Shown: piece by piece, positions 35,229-45,070 of the stretch
How positions within the stretch are numbered: the first letter of the stretch is position 1
How the letters are laid out: every line of letters begins with the position of its first letter
Origin: Ruminiclostridium cellobioparum subsp. termitidis CT1112
GTDB lineage: Bacteria; Bacillota; Clostridia; Acetivibrionales; DSM-1351
DNA: 64,000 nt
NCBI RefSeq assembly: GCF_000350485.1
Contig: NZ_AORV01000078.1
Coordinates: 82,290 to 146,289 of the forward strand
Direction: 5' to 3'
The notes under the pieces: generated by a model
What the model was told of the DNA's origin: nothing
Databases searched by the model: none
The model's input: the letters and a program-made list of their open reading frames with translations, nothing else
Position numbers and translations under genes: made by a program

Positions 35229-36461
35229 CTATAGAACTTCATGCAGCTGGGCTGATGTGATAACCGCAGCAGCAGTTTCTTTTAACCGCTTGTAAAGCGC
35301 AGTTGCCTTTCCGTCTGTAAAATCCCTTGTTTCGGGCAGTTCATCCTCAATAATGACCAGTTTGTTTGCATTCAGTGCCGCTTCAAGGTTTCTGAAATTT
35401 TGAAAACCAAAGGGCATATTGCACAGGATAGTAATTTCAGAATCCTTAATATATGAAATATTTCTGGCATGAATTTCATCCGATATTTCGGTAAAAGGCT
35501 TTTCCACCAGGTATTTCATTCCGAATACTTCGGCGCTGCCAATATCACTGTCCCCCTGTGAGAAAACCCCTGCCGTGGCATTGTAACCCTGCTCGTATAA
35601 CTGTCTCAAAACTCCCGCGGCAGAGCCTCCTCCGCCTATAACATGCACCAGCTCGGATTTCTTGCCGGCAGTATCCCTGTTGATATAGAGATCCAGCAGT
35701 CCAGTTATCCTGTTCTTATAAACCAGTGCATTTATGCCGTAAACGCAGGAAAGATTTTCCGAGGTAAGCACCTCTTGGGGAAAGCCGTCGGCAACAATTT
35801 CTCCGCAATTCATCAGGACCAGCCTTGTACAGTATCTGGCAGCGATTTTCAGATCGTGTATTGCCGCAACAACGGTGGTTCCCGTTAATGACAGCTCCCG
35901 CGAGTATTCAAATATCTGCTCCTGATAGGTGATATCCAGGCTGGCGGTGGGCTCGTCCAACAGAATTATATCCGTTTCCTGGGTGAGGGTTTTTGCAAAC
36001 AGAACCCTCTGCCTTTCTCCGCCCGACATTTCAGTCACAGGGCTTTCTTCAAGCCTGCCGGTATGGGTATAGTCCATATTCCTTCTTGCTATGGTGTAAT
36101 CCTCTTTTGACTCGGCCCTGAACCTCTTAATATAAGGATACCTTCCCATAAGAACAATATCAAGTGCCGGGAACGGAAACCCGACAGTGGTATTCTGATG
36201 CATCAATGCGACCTCTTTTGCCAGCAGCCTCTCAGTGTACTTATTGATATCAGTGCCCTTGATTTTTATATGGCCGTCGGCTTTGTTCAAACCGTTGATG
36301 CACTTTAACAGTGTTGTTTTACCTGCGCCGTTGGGCCCAATCAAACCGATGAAATCCCCTGCCTTTATATTCAGGTCGATACCTTTTAATATTTCCTTGT
36401 TGTTTATTGAATAATTAAGATCTTTTATTTCAATGATACTGTCCGCATTATAACCATCCAT
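35229..36461 (-). CDS. btuD: cobalamin ABC transporter ATPase with C-terminal Rossmann-like extension
   Basis: The protein has 410 residues. Residues ~8-255 are a FecE/BtuD ATPase: Walker A GPNGAGKTT (about 42-50), Q-loop LMHQN, signature MSGGERQRV, Walker B IILLDEPTASLD and AIHD H-loop. An unusual ~140-residue C-terminal domain starts near 270 (HVIGGGGSAAGVLRQLYEQG, then GVFSQGDSDIGSAEVFGMKYLVEKPFTE), with a GGGGS glycine loop like a nucleotide or corrinoid-binding Rossmann fold. The fused module may sense or bind substrate. It is translationally near-coupled to btuC. Confidence 0.8.
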   Translation of the reverse strand: MDGYNADSIIEIKDLNYSINNKEILKGIDLNIKAGDFIGLIGPNGAGKTTLLKCINGLNKADGHIKIKGTDINKYTERLLAKEVALMHQNTTVGFPFPALDIVLMGRYPYIKRFRAESKEDYTIARRNMDYTHTGRLEESPVTEMSGGERQRVLFAKTLTQETDIILLDEPTASLDITYQEQIFEYSRELSLTGTTVVAAIHDLKIAARYCTRLVLMNCGEIVADGFPQEVLTSENLSCVYGINALVYKNRITGLLDLYINRDTAGKKSELVHVIGGGGSAAGVLRQLYEQGYNATAGVFSQGDSDIGSAEVFGMKYLVEKPFTEISDEIHARNISYIKDSEITILCNMPFGFQNFRNLEAALNANKLVIIEDELPETRDFTDGKATALYKRLKETAAAVITSAQLHEVL

Positions 36462-36462
36462 A

Positions 36463-37500
36463 TTATATCAGAGCCCCTCCCTCTTTTTTGGATCTGAGAA
36501 GAAGATAGAGGAAGTAGGGCGCTCCAAGCAAAGCTGTGATTATACCCACGCCCAGTTCGTAAGGTACCGCCACCACTCTTGATATCAGGTCGCAGGCAAC
36601 AAGGAATATGGCACCGCCTATTGAACTTGCGGGCAGAAGTATTTTATGGTCAGGTCCCACAAGCAGCCTCATAATATGGGGCACTATCAGCCCCACAAAG
36701 CTTATTGCTCCTGTCACGCATACGCTGCTTGCAGTTGCTGCCGAAACAAGTACCAACAGTATGGTTCTGAGTCTGTCGGTGTTGAGTCCCACCGATCTGG
36801 CCTCCTCCTCACCCATGAGCAGAACATTCAGATCCCTGGAAAACAAGTGCATAAGCACTACACTGACCAGCACAGGAATGACAATCAGCTGAAAATGTTC
36901 CCACCTTCTGCCTTCAAGCCCACCTGTGGACCAGAACAAAAATTCCTTGACCTGGTAATCATAGGACAGGGTCAGTACGATATTTGTTATTGCTCCGAGG
37001 AAAGTGCTGACTGCAATACCTGATAGTATCAGGGTCAGAACGGGAACCTTTCCCTTTCGGTAGGATAATATGTATATTGCCATTATTGCTAAAAAAGCTC
37101 CGGTAAATGCCGAAAGGGGCAATACAAATATGCTGGCTGCCGCCAGTCCAAGCTTAATGGACAGCACCGCACCCAGACCTGCACCGCTGGATATTCCAAG
37201 TATTCCGGGATCTGCCATGGGATTTCTGAACATCCCCTGCATCACGGCACCCGAGGTGCCAAGGGCTGTGCCGGCAAGGGCAGCCACTGCCACCCGCGGA
37301 AATCTCACCAGAAAGATTATGGGCTCCTGCCCTTGGGCAAAGGTTGCATCCGGCAGCAATCCAAGGTTTTTAAGTATTATCCTGAAGGTGTCAAAAAACG
37401 GCACATATACGGCACCGACTGCAGTACCTGCTATCATCACAGCAAGCAGTACCATAAGCATTACCGGTATTATTCCAATTTTTAAACCTGCCCTTTTCAC
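36463..37500 (-). CDS. btuC: cobalamin (FecCD-type) ABC transporter permease
   Basis: This 345-residue membrane permease has about ten helices. It carries FLVRFPRVAVAALAGTALGTSGAVMQGMFRNPMADPGILGISSGAGLGAV near 60-110 (read in parts), the FecCD hallmark, and a C-terminal GAISFVGLIVPHIMRLLVGPDHK. I chose the GTG at 37500 because GGAGG lies five bases before it; the longer frame begins at a GTG inside the ribosome-site region. The gene is 16 bases after btuF and two bases before btuD. Confidence 0.88.
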   Translation of the reverse strand: MKRAGLKIGIIPVMLMVLLAVMIAGTAVGAVYVPFFDTFRIILKNLGLLPDATFAQGQEPIIFLVRFPRVAVAALAGTALGTSGAVMQGMFRNPMADPGILGISSGAGLGAVLSIKLGLAAASIFVLPLSAFTGAFLAIMAIYILSYRKGKVPVLTLILSGIAVSTFLGAITNIVLTLSYDYQVKEFLFWSTGGLEGRRWEHFQLIVIPVLVSVVLMHLFSRDLNVLLMGEEEARSVGLNTDRLRTILLVLVSAATASSVCVTGAISFVGLIVPHIMRLLVGPDHKILLPASSIGGAIFLVACDLISRVVAVPYELGVGIITALLGAPYFLYLLLRSKKEGGALI

Positions 37501-37516
37501 ATGATCCTCCACCTAT

Positions 37517-38563
37517 CTATTTAAACAAGTCCGGATATGCGGCTTTTGCCATATCCTCAACAGCCAGCACGGAATAGTGTGACGTAGCACTTAAATGGTT
37601 GTAAGGCACTGAAATAATCCTGTTGTTTTTTACCGCTTTCACACCCGCTAAAGATTTATCTTCCCTGATGGATTTGGTCAGGCTTTCAGGAGTTGCCTTA
37701 CTTGTATCATAAAACCATGACGGTACGCTGATAATATCGGGATCATATTTAACTATCATTTCCTTTGAAAGCTGCGGCCAGCCTGTCAGGCCTTCTTTCG
37801 ACACAGGGTTTGTCAAGCCTGCTCTTGTAACTATATCGTCAAAATTTGTATCTTTGCCGCTTGTGCTGCCCATCTCACTGTAATCTATAATGCTGAGCTT
37901 CTCTTCCTCCTTCAGTACAGACAGCCTGTCCGAAACCGACTTAAGCTTTTGGTCCATCCAGTTTGCCAATTCTTCGGCCTTACCGGCATTATCGGTTATA
38001 TCACCCAACAGCTTCAGCATTTCCTTCTCCTGGTCTATATTAGAAGGGGTTTTTAAAACAAAAACATTAATGTTCGAATCCCTCAGCTGCTTTATTATAT
38101 TGGCATCCGACCAGGCATCGGCCAGAACCAGGTCAGGCTGCAGCGCAAGTATCTTTTCAGCATTGAAATCCATCCTCTGCCCTACTCCCCTGGCAGCATC
38201 GGTGATATTTGATACTCCCTGGTCCTCCGCAAAATACGTCATTGCTGCTATCTGGCTCTTATCTGTCAATGAGATCAGCATTTCACAGACCCCCAGGGGA
38301 AAAGCGGCAATCTTGACAGGCTTTGCCGCTATAGTGACTGAAGTTCCGCTGGCATCCTTCAGAGTCAGGGGATACCGGACAGCCTTTGAATCTATCCCGG
38401 TGCTATCGGTTGCCGTACCCGGTGCGGCTGTAGTTGATAGTGCTGCCGATTGGGCGGCGGTACCGGCTGCTGAGTTTCCGGAAATATCAGCCTGGCCGCA
38501 GCCTGCAAACAGCCCTGCTGCCAAAACAAAAACCATAAAAAGTGACAATATTTTTATCTTCAT
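37517..38563 (-). CDS. btuF: cobalamin-binding lipoprotein, BtuF-like
   Basis: This extracellular binding protein of 348 residues has a lipoprotein signal peptide with Cys in AAGLFAGCG, then a Ser/Thr/Ala-rich linker, and a class III (BtuF/FhuD) helical-backbone fold (PVKIAAFPLGVCEMLISL near 80, ILALQPDLVLADAW near 143, SVPSWFYDT). The ATG at 38563 has GGAGG eight bases upstream. It is the first gene of btuF-btuC-btuD-cobU-cobS, directly under the cobalamin riboswitch. Cobinamide binding is also plausible. Confidence 0.85.
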   Translation of the reverse strand: MKIKILSLFMVFVLAAGLFAGCGQADISGNSAAGTAAQSAALSTTAAPGTATDSTGIDSKAVRYPLTLKDASGTSVTIAAKPVKIAAFPLGVCEMLISLTDKSQIAAMTYFAEDQGVSNITDAARGVGQRMDFNAEKILALQPDLVLADAWSDANIIKQLRDSNINVFVLKTPSNIDQEKEMLKLLGDITDNAGKAEELANWMDQKLKSVSDRLSVLKEEEKLSIIDYSEMGSTSGKDTNFDDIVTRAGLTNPVSKEGLTGWPQLSKEMIVKYDPDIISVPSWFYDTSKATPESLTKSIREDKSLAGVKAVKNNRIISVPYNHLSATSHYSVLAVEDMAKAAYPDLFK

Positions 38564-38580
38564 TTTATTTTCCTCCATTT

Positions 38581-38612
38581 AAAAAACCCCGTAAACACAA
38601 GGTGTTCAGGGG
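38581..38612 (-). terminator. riboswitch-controlled intrinsic terminator before btuF
   Basis: On the minus strand CCCCTGAACAC pairs with GTGTTTACGGGG and TTTTTT follows, ending right before the btuF ribosome site. It is the expression platform of the cobalamin riboswitch. Confidence 0.75.
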
Positions 38613-38639
38613 CTTAGATACTTTATTTGCAAACTTATC

Positions 38640-38855
38640 AGATGTTACACCTTCCCTATCTCTCGTAGAGTTGCAGTGTCAGGAAATGGCGAACCACTCC
38701 CCGGCTGCAAACAGGTATTCTGACTCAGGCTTCATCACTCTCCAAACCTTCCCGGCTGTTAACCAGTGGCAAATCATGGAGAACTCCTCCAACACAGCGG
38801 CGGGACCGTGCAGGGCTCAAACCTGCTTCCCATATCTGCATCCTTGTATTCAATT
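38640..38855 (-). promoter_or_regulatory. cobalamin riboswitch
   Basis: Read on the minus strand, the order is that of the B12 aptamer: GGGAAGCAGGTTTGAGCCC, then GCACGGTCCCGCCGCTGTG, then TTGCCACTGG, then the B12 box GCCTGAGTCAGAATACCTG (complement of 38712-38730). The following segment can form alternative pairs with the terminator at 38581-38612. Cobalamin binding should shut off the btuFCD-cobUS operon. Confidence 0.92.
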
Positions 38856-39008
38856 TTAAGGTTTACCAAAATCAACATAACGCGTTGTTCCGGTTAATTC
38901 TGGCAAACATTTGCTACACTATTTATAATAGTACATAAAAATACTATTGGCAAATTTTAATTATTCAACATCCTGCTTAGCTCAGATCATTGCAAATATC
39001 CCAACCGT

Positions 39009-40187
39009 TTACTTTGCTATCAGGCCATGGAAGCTTTCACCCGGAAATTCATTTTTGATTCCGAAAACTTCGGCAATTGTGCTGGCAAGGTCGGCAAAAG
39101 TTTTTCTGGTTCCCAGATTTACATCCTGCTTTATATTTTTTCCGTATAGGAGCAGCGGCACGTGTTCTCTGGAGTGGTCGGTGCTGGGAGTTGTGGGATC
39201 GCAGCCGTGATCGGCGGTTATTATCAACAGGTCATCATCCCTCATGGCCCCAACTATTTCGGGAAGCCGTGCGTCAAACTCTTCCAAAGCCTGCCTGTAT
39301 CCCTCTGCATTGTTTCTATGTCCAAAAAGCATATCAAAGTCAACAAGGTTTGTAAAAATAATGCCCTTATTGTTTTCCTTCATATATTTCAAAGTGACGT
39401 CAACACCATTCATGTTGCTCTTGGTGTGTTCAGCCACTGTAATACCCTTCCCTGAAAAAATATCTTCTATTTTTCCCACTGCAATTACGTCCAGCCCTTT
39501 TTGCTGCAGCTTGTCAAGGATGGTATCCGCTGTGGGCTCAGCCGAAAAATCCCTCCTGTTCGTTGTACGGGAAAAGTCCCCGGGCCGGCCGGTAAACGGG
39601 CGGGCAATGACACGTCCTACCATGTTTTCCCCCTGCAGCATATCTCTTGCTATCAGGCAAATCCTGTACAGTTCCTCCACAGGAACAATCTCTTCATGTG
39701 CAGCTATCTGGAATACGCTGTCGGCCGAAGTGTATACAATGAGCTTTCCCGTCCTCATGTGCTCTTCACCATATTCCTTGATTATCTCTGTGCCTGACGC
39801 CACGCAATTTCCCAGAATGCCTCTTCCTGAGAGCTCTTCAAATTTTTCAAGGATTTCCTTTGAAAAGCCGTTGGGATAAGTGGGAAACGGATACTCCAGC
39901 TGCAGCCCGGCAATTTCCCAGTGGCCGGTAATGGTATCCTTACCTTTCGACACCTCGGCCATCCTGCCATAGCTTCCGGTTATACTCCGGGGCACCGGAA
40001 GATAATCAATGCCGTCAACTTTCCCCAGTCCCATATTTGCCATATTCGGCAGCTTTATTCCGCCGCAGCTTTTCACTATATTTCCCAGAGTGTTGCTTCC
40101 CGTATCGCCGTAATCCGGTGCATCCGGAAGTTCACCAACTCCCACGCTGTCCAATACAATCAGAATTGCTCTGTTAATGTTCTCCAT
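39009..40187 (-). CDS. deoB: phosphopentomutase
   Basis: This 392-residue alkaline-phosphatase-superfamily enzyme interconverts ribose 1-phosphate and ribose 5-phosphate (and deoxy forms). Landmarks are [20 protein letters not shown] (metal residues), [13 protein letters not shown] with the phosphothreonine near 85, [14 protein letters not shown] near 153, [13 protein letters not shown] near 285 and [23 protein letters not shown] near 325. GGAGG precedes the ATG. Monocistronic here. Confidence 0.96.
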   Translation of the reverse strand: MENINRAILIVLDSVGVGELPDAPDYGDTGSNTLGNIVKSCGGIKLPNMANMGLGKVDGIDYLPVPRSITGSYGRMAEVSKGKDTITGHWEIAGLQLEYPFPTYPNGFSKEILEKFEELSGRGILGNCVASGTEIIKEYGEEHMRTGKLIVYTSADSVFQIAAHEEIVPVEELYRICLIARDMLQGENMVGRVIARPFTGRPGDFSRTTNRRDFSAEPTADTILDKLQQKGLDVIAVGKIEDIFSGKGITVAEHTKSNMNGVDVTLKYMKENNKGIIFTNLVDFDMLFGHRNNAEGYRQALEEFDARLPEIVGAMRDDDLLIITADHGCDPTTPSTDHSREHVPLLLYGKNIKQDVNLGTRKTFADLASTIAEVFGIKNEFPGESFHGLIAK

Positions 40188-40438
40188 ATATAAAAACCTC
40201 CATAACCAGTTAATCTACAATATTTCCAATCATTTTATTAATACCAATCTATCACAATTTTAAACCAAAATACAATAAAAATACGTCTTCAAATTTGTTT
40301 TTTTAAATTATTTAAGGGTTATTGCTCAATTTTTAACATTTAAATACCAATTTGTGATATAGTCTTATTGTTGATTAATTATTTGTTAATTTATTAAATT
40401 TATATAATTTTTTTGTTTTTCAGGAAGGTACATAACAA

Positions 40439-41914
40439 ATGAATACCAAAATACGTCTTTTTAAGTATACTTTTATTGTTTTAAGTATAATGTGCTGCAT
40501 TATGCTGGGAAGTACTCTTATTATTAACGCTTTGGGCGATATAAATGCCTTTGGAGTTTCGTCCGGGCGGACAGTGGCCGAAAAGCAGTCTGATTCAACA
40601 GTTACAGCTTCTACAGGTACACCTGCTAAAGCATCGGCGGTCCCGGCACCCACTGCCTCAACTGATACTGCTGCCGTTACACCGGACAAAACCGCAATTG
40701 ACACAGAAACTTCAACCACAGCCCCACCCCCGGTACAAGCCCCTGTAAAATCACCGGCTGTTACCGAGGAAAGTCAGAAACAAAATAGCAGCACTCCCCC
40801 TGCCGATAATACCCAGGCACCTGAAAATGAGTCTGCGCCGCCCCCTGACGACAAACCGGCGCAGGAGCCGGCTCCCGCCTCTGTTACCATATCGGCGGTC
40901 GGAGATATAATGGCACATCAGAGCAACCTGAACAATGCTTACTCACCCAAGACAGGTACATATGATTTCACGGGCTTTCTGGAATATGTAAGGCCATATC
41001 TCACAGAGGCGGATCTGACCATAGGTAATTTCGAAACCGTAACGGCCGGACCAAAAACAGGCTATACAAGCTATCCGAGTTTCAACACGCCCGATGCCAT
41101 ACTTCCTGCATTGGCAGGAGCAGGTTTCGATATATTGTCAACAGCCAACAATCACTGTCTGGACAGAGGAATCAGTGGTTTGACACGTACAATTCAAATG
41201 ATAAATAAAAATAAGATGCTGAATATAGGCAGTTCTACAAATGGGAAGAATAAATATGTAATCAAGGACATTAACGGCATAAAATTGGGAATACTGTCTT
41301 ACTCCGGAATGTATAACGGACTGGACAAAAAACTCAGTGCGGCGCAAAAAGCCACTTACCTGAGTCCCATAAATGAATTGCAGATACAAAAGGATATCAA
41401 GGCTGCCAAAGCGGATAAAGCGGATGCAGTAATAGTTATTGTCCACTGGGGAACAGAATACCAGCGGACACCGGATAATTCACAGACTGCACTGGCTAAA
41501 AAAATGCTTTCCTGGGGAGCCGATATTATTCTCGGGTCGCATCCCCATGTTATTCAAAAGTCTGAGATTGTAAAAGTAAATGGAAAAGATAAATTCATAA
41601 TCTACTCCATGGGAAATTTTATTTCAGGCTACAGGCGTGTGGATAAAGCCAGCAGGCCCAATAAGATTTATACCGAAGATGGAATAATTGTAAATCTCAG
41701 GCTGGAGAAGGATGCTTCAAACGGCATTGTAATAAAAAGTGTGGATTATGTACCCACCTGGGTGGACAAATACTATGTTAATAATAGGCCTGTATTCAAA
41801 ATCATTCCCATACCGGATGAAAATATATCCGGAAAATACATAACAGATTATAACAGGCCGTTTATAAAGCAATCTTATAAAAACACCATGGGAATCATGG
41901 CAAAAATGAAATAA
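40439..41914 (+). CDS. CapA/PgsA-family metallophosphatase-like envelope protein
   Basis: The protein has 491 residues: an N-terminal membrane anchor (YTFIVLSIMCCIMLGSTLII near 10-30), then a ~110-residue Ala/Pro/Thr/Glu-rich linker, then a PGA_cap domain from ~148 (ISAVGDIMAHQSNL, GNFETVTAG, STANNHCLDRG, VIVHWGTEY, WGADIILGSHPHVIQ, YSMGNFISG). This calcineurin-like fold occurs in poly-gamma-glutamate capsule proteins and many clostridial surface proteins. The domain probably acts outside the cell. No capB/capC genes are adjacent, so capsule synthesis is not indicated. Confidence 0.87.
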   Translation: MNTKIRLFKYTFIVLSIMCCIMLGSTLIINALGDINAFGVSSGRTVAEKQSDSTVTASTGTPAKASAVPAPTASTDTAAVTPDKTAIDTETSTTAPPPVQAPVKSPAVTEESQKQNSSTPPADNTQAPENESAPPPDDKPAQEPAPASVTISAVGDIMAHQSNLNNAYSPKTGTYDFTGFLEYVRPYLTEADLTIGNFETVTAGPKTGYTSYPSFNTPDAILPALAGAGFDILSTANNHCLDRGISGLTRTIQMINKNKMLNIGSSTNGKNKYVIKDINGIKLGILSYSGMYNGLDKKLSAAQKATYLSPINELQIQKDIKAAKADKADAVIVIVHWGTEYQRTPDNSQTALAKKMLSWGADIILGSHPHVIQKSEIVKVNGKDKFIIYSMGNFISGYRRVDKASRPNKIYTEDGIIVNLRLEKDASNGIVIKSVDYVPTWVDKYYVNNRPVFKIIPIPDENISGKYITDYNRPFIKQSYKNTMGIMAKMK

Positions 41915-41981
41915 ATAAGAAATAAGTAACCAAGGAATTAAAGATTTAACAATCAAAAAATCAGAAAGGAACATTGGCAAG

Positions 41982-43808
41982 TTGTTAATGCTTAAGAATT
42001 TTTTTGTTGAAAACTTCAGTAAAGTTAAGAATTCTTTTAAAGATAAACCTTATAGAAATGCATTTACTGTAATTGTTCTTTTTATATTAATAAATGCTTT
42101 AAAACTCAGCTTATACAACTATTTTCTGATACCGCAGGCTACCAGGGAAGTATTTGTCTATAAATTCTGGTTTACTTTGCTGTGCAGTATTATAGTATTT
42201 ACTATTATATTCAGCTTTAAATCAAGATACCTTTTTTTAATTGTAATGGTTGCACAGGGTATTTACTGCTTTACAAATATATCCTATTTCCTTTATTACC
42301 ACAGCTATCTTCATTTTCTGCAGTGGATTTCCCTCTTCAAGGAGGCACTGATTTCGGCTACCCATCTGGCTAATCCAAAGAGCATGCAGCTGCTGGTGGT
42401 TTTTATTGATGCACCCCTGGCTTTGTATATTTTCTTCAAATACTTTAAAAAGGATGTCAAAAAATTCTCACTGCCATTAATGAAGTATACCTTACTCATC
42501 GCTTCTCTCGTAATTCTTTTAGTTGTGGAAATCAACAACTACCATGCCCAAAAGTCCATTGTACAGTATATGGACGACAGGTACACCGGGGAAACGGAAG
42601 TTGTCGCAAGATATGGCACGCTTGTAAACAGTGCTGTAAACATTATTAAAAATAATAGTGAAACAAAGCTGATAGGTCAGCTCAACTATGGAAGGAAGCA
42701 AACAAACAGCGACATAGTAGGTGCGGAAAAAGATCCCAACAAACCATTTTTAAATTCCAAAAACCCCAATTTTGTAATAATTCAGGTTGAATCCATGGAT
42801 GCCAATATAGTCAGGCAAAAGTACAAGGATTCTTATATAATGCCCTACCTGAATTCGTTGACAGCTAACAGCATATATTATCCGTATACTTTAAGCTACC
42901 ACCAGGGCGGAGGTACCTCCGACACCGAGTTTTCGGTTATAAACAGTGTAGAACCGCTGGATTCCTTCCCTGCCATAAAGCTTACCTCCTACGGTTACCC
43001 CAACTCTTTTGTTTCAAAACTGGCCAAGGCCTCCTATGATACCATGGCCTTTCATGGTAATGTCGGAACTTTTTATAACAGAAACATTGCTCTTTCAAAA
43101 ATGGGTTTTAAGAAGTTTTTTGATATCGGCTCTATGCATTATGAGGACGAGGGCTGGGGTGCTCCCGATGACAAAGTATTTTCGTTTGCTTACGACAAGA
43201 TGATAAAAGCCAGGGAGCCCTTTGTTTCATATGTTATTACAATGACCAGCCACGGTCCTTTTGAAAGTGCACGGAATTACTATAATAATCCCCTGTACGA
43301 TGATATTGAAAACGAAATAGTCAAAAACTATTTTAACTCCTTCAGCTATGTGGATGAATCCATAAAGGACTATGTAACCGCCGTTCAGAAAAAGTTCCCC
43401 AACAGTTATATAATAATTTACGGGGATCACACTCCAAACATAAATTCGGAGGACTTTGCGCAGGCTTCCTTTATTGATGGAGACAAATACTTTGAGTTTG
43501 TTCCGCTGTTTATTATTACACCTGATGGGCAGAAACACAGGGAAAACTCGGAAGTGGCCTCTTTCCTTGATATTTCACCCACATTGCTGGCGGCCTCGGG
43601 CATACCCTACTCTGTGTATTCGAATGGTTCAAATCTCCTTAAAAATAATATAAATTATTTGAATATCCCTTTAAAGGGCTCATCCTTTGACAGAGCCTGG
43701 CTGTATAATAAAATATCAACTTACAAATTCACCGAAGATGAGCCTTTGTGGAAAAAATATCTGCCTTCCTTTATCTCTTCGAATCTGATTGAGAAGCACA
43801 GGAAGTGA
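41982..43808 (+). CDS. lipoteichoic acid synthase-like sulfatase-family membrane enzyme
   Basis: The protein has 608 residues with five N-terminal membrane segments (to about residue 200) and an extracellular sulfatase-like domain. Active-site elements are VQVESMDAN near 268, GGGTSDTEFSVINS with the nucleophilic Thr near 308, AFHGNVGTFYNRN near 355, and IIYGDHTPNI near 475. LtaS-type enzymes polymerise or transfer phosphoglycerol. TTG at 41982 is the most likely start (AAAGGA upstream); an ATG at 41988 is possible. Its neighbour is the CapA-like gene, both on the plus strand and possibly co-transcribed. Confidence 0.85.
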   Translation: MLMLKNFFVENFSKVKNSFKDKPYRNAFTVIVLFILINALKLSLYNYFLIPQATREVFVYKFWFTLLCSIIVFTIIFSFKSRYLFLIVMVAQGIYCFTNISYFLYYHSYLHFLQWISLFKEALISATHLANPKSMQLLVVFIDAPLALYIFFKYFKKDVKKFSLPLMKYTLLIASLVILLVVEINNYHAQKSIVQYMDDRYTGETEVVARYGTLVNSAVNIIKNNSETKLIGQLNYGRKQTNSDIVGAEKDPNKPFLNSKNPNFVIIQVESMDANIVRQKYKDSYIMPYLNSLTANSIYYPYTLSYHQGGGTSDTEFSVINSVEPLDSFPAIKLTSYGYPNSFVSKLAKASYDTMAFHGNVGTFYNRNIALSKMGFKKFFDIGSMHYEDEGWGAPDDKVFSFAYDKMIKAREPFVSYVITMTSHGPFESARNYYNNPLYDDIENEIVKNYFNSFSYVDESIKDYVTAVQKKFPNSYIIIYGDHTPNINSEDFAQASFIDGDKYFEFVPLFIITPDGQKHRENSEVASFLDISPTLLAASGIPYSVYSNGSNLLKNNINYLNIPLKGSSFDRAWLYNKISTYKFTEDEPLWKKYLPSFISSNLIEKHRK

Positions 43809-43812
43809 GGCA

Positions 43813-44826
43813 TCACTTATTGGTAATTTTACTTACGTTCTTGATTATTATGGAAATTGAACCGTCAGGGTTGTTGAAGAACTCGATCATATCCCTGTCG
43901 TCATAATAGCTCAGCGGAAAGTTTATTTCTATTCCGGTATCGGTTTTTATTTTATGTGTTTTAAATTTCTTCTCTGCAATTTTTTCAGGGATCTCGATGG
44001 TTTCATCCTTGAGCCCGGCCTTCTGGATCTCCTGAATGTATTCTTCCCTCACTGCCAGATTTGCTTCAAATATTTCTTCAGCAATGGCATCCACTCTTAT
44101 TTCCTTGTTTTCTTCGAGACTGTCCGAAACCACCTTTTTAAGCTTTGCAACCTTGTCGAAATCCTCATCATAATACTTTTTGTTGATCTTTTGTGTTACT
44201 TTATCTATGATTTTAAGCTTTTGGTTCTGGGACAGGTCTGTGGAGCAATTGAAAATGTATTGGGACAGATAAAATTCCTTTGCCCCGTTTATTTCGTAAA
44301 GCTTCTCCAACAGCTTCAATTGACCTGTTTCCATACTTATTAAAACAGCTTCCTCCACCTTTTGTCCGTCGGAAGGGAGTAAAGTCTTATGCCTGATTAT
44401 TGAATTGCTGGCCCCCTCCTCCAACTGATTTACATAGTGGGTATATCCGGTTTTATAGTTTAATTTCAAAATACCCAGGTATTGTTCATTATTTATGTAG
44501 AACAGACAGCATATCAGGTCTGCCGGCGTAATATCAACATTTTTAAGCATCATGTCGAATATCATGCCTCCCAGTGCATTACTGGCTTCCAGAAAGCAGC
44601 CTTCATCATCTTTGACCACGGCACAAACATCTCTTGCCGGATTAGCCTCTCCAACAAATTGCGCCTTCTTTAGATTTGTATCCTCCAATATTTTAGCTAA
44701 ATGTTTTTCAAGAAATTCCAAAATCTCACCATCAAGCTCCAGCTCGCTGTTTGAAAATACCGGAAAATTAATACTTGTGTCCAAAATATGCAGTACTGCC
44801 TTTTTTATATGAATATCATGCTCCAT
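43813..44826 (-). CDS. nucleoid-associated protein, NdpA/YejK family
   Basis: This 337-residue cytoplasmic protein follows the family pattern throughout: IHIKKAVLHILDTSINFPVFSNSELEL at the start, FLEKHLAKILED near 40, CCLFYINNEQYLGILKLNYKTGYTHYV near 105, and EIRVDAIAEEIF near 245. The family (37-kDa nucleoid-associated protein) binds DNA in E. coli but its role in Firmicutes is unclear. Its stop lies four bases from the convergent LTA-synthase-like gene. Confidence 0.85.
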   Translation of the reverse strand: MEHDIHIKKAVLHILDTSINFPVFSNSELELDGEILEFLEKHLAKILEDTNLKKAQFVGEANPARDVCAVVKDDEGCFLEASNALGGMIFDMMLKNVDITPADLICCLFYINNEQYLGILKLNYKTGYTHYVNQLEEGASNSIIRHKTLLPSDGQKVEEAVLISMETGQLKLLEKLYEINGAKEFYLSQYIFNCSTDLSQNQKLKIIDKVTQKINKKYYDEDFDKVAKLKKVVSDSLEENKEIRVDAIAEEIFEANLAVREEYIQEIQKAGLKDETIEIPEKIAEKKFKTHKIKTDTGIEINFPLSYYDDRDMIEFFNNPDGSISIIIKNVSKITNK

Positions 44827-44913
44827 TTTGAGAAATCCACCTCATCCATTATTTAAACCCGCCGGTTTTATAATTCAATATAATAACTTAAGCTGGCGGC
44901 CAATCCCTATTAT

Positions 44914-44974
44914 AACACATATGTTCAGATAAATTTTTTCGGCTGTAGAAAAAATTTATCTGAACATATGTGTT
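44914..44974. repeat. perfect inverted repeat with 27-base arms and 7-base loop
   Basis: Arms 44914-44940 and 44948-44974 are perfect complements around ggctgta. They lie between two divergent genes (ndpA-like and TPR), so neither arm is a plain downstream terminator. Termination of leftward or rightward transcripts, a cruciform, or a remnant of a mobile element are all possible. Confidence 0.7.
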
Positions 44975-45070
44975 TCAACGAGGCAAAATATCTGTACATT
45001 TAGGTGCCATTTGATATAATTAAAATCAAAAAAACATAAAAAATGCAGGTTGCGGATTTGTGGAGGAAAT

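Noticed and set aside
40439..43808. A capsule (cap/pgs) synthesis operon
   Set aside because: Only the CapA-like domain and an LtaS-like enzyme are present; no CapB/CapC ligase genes.
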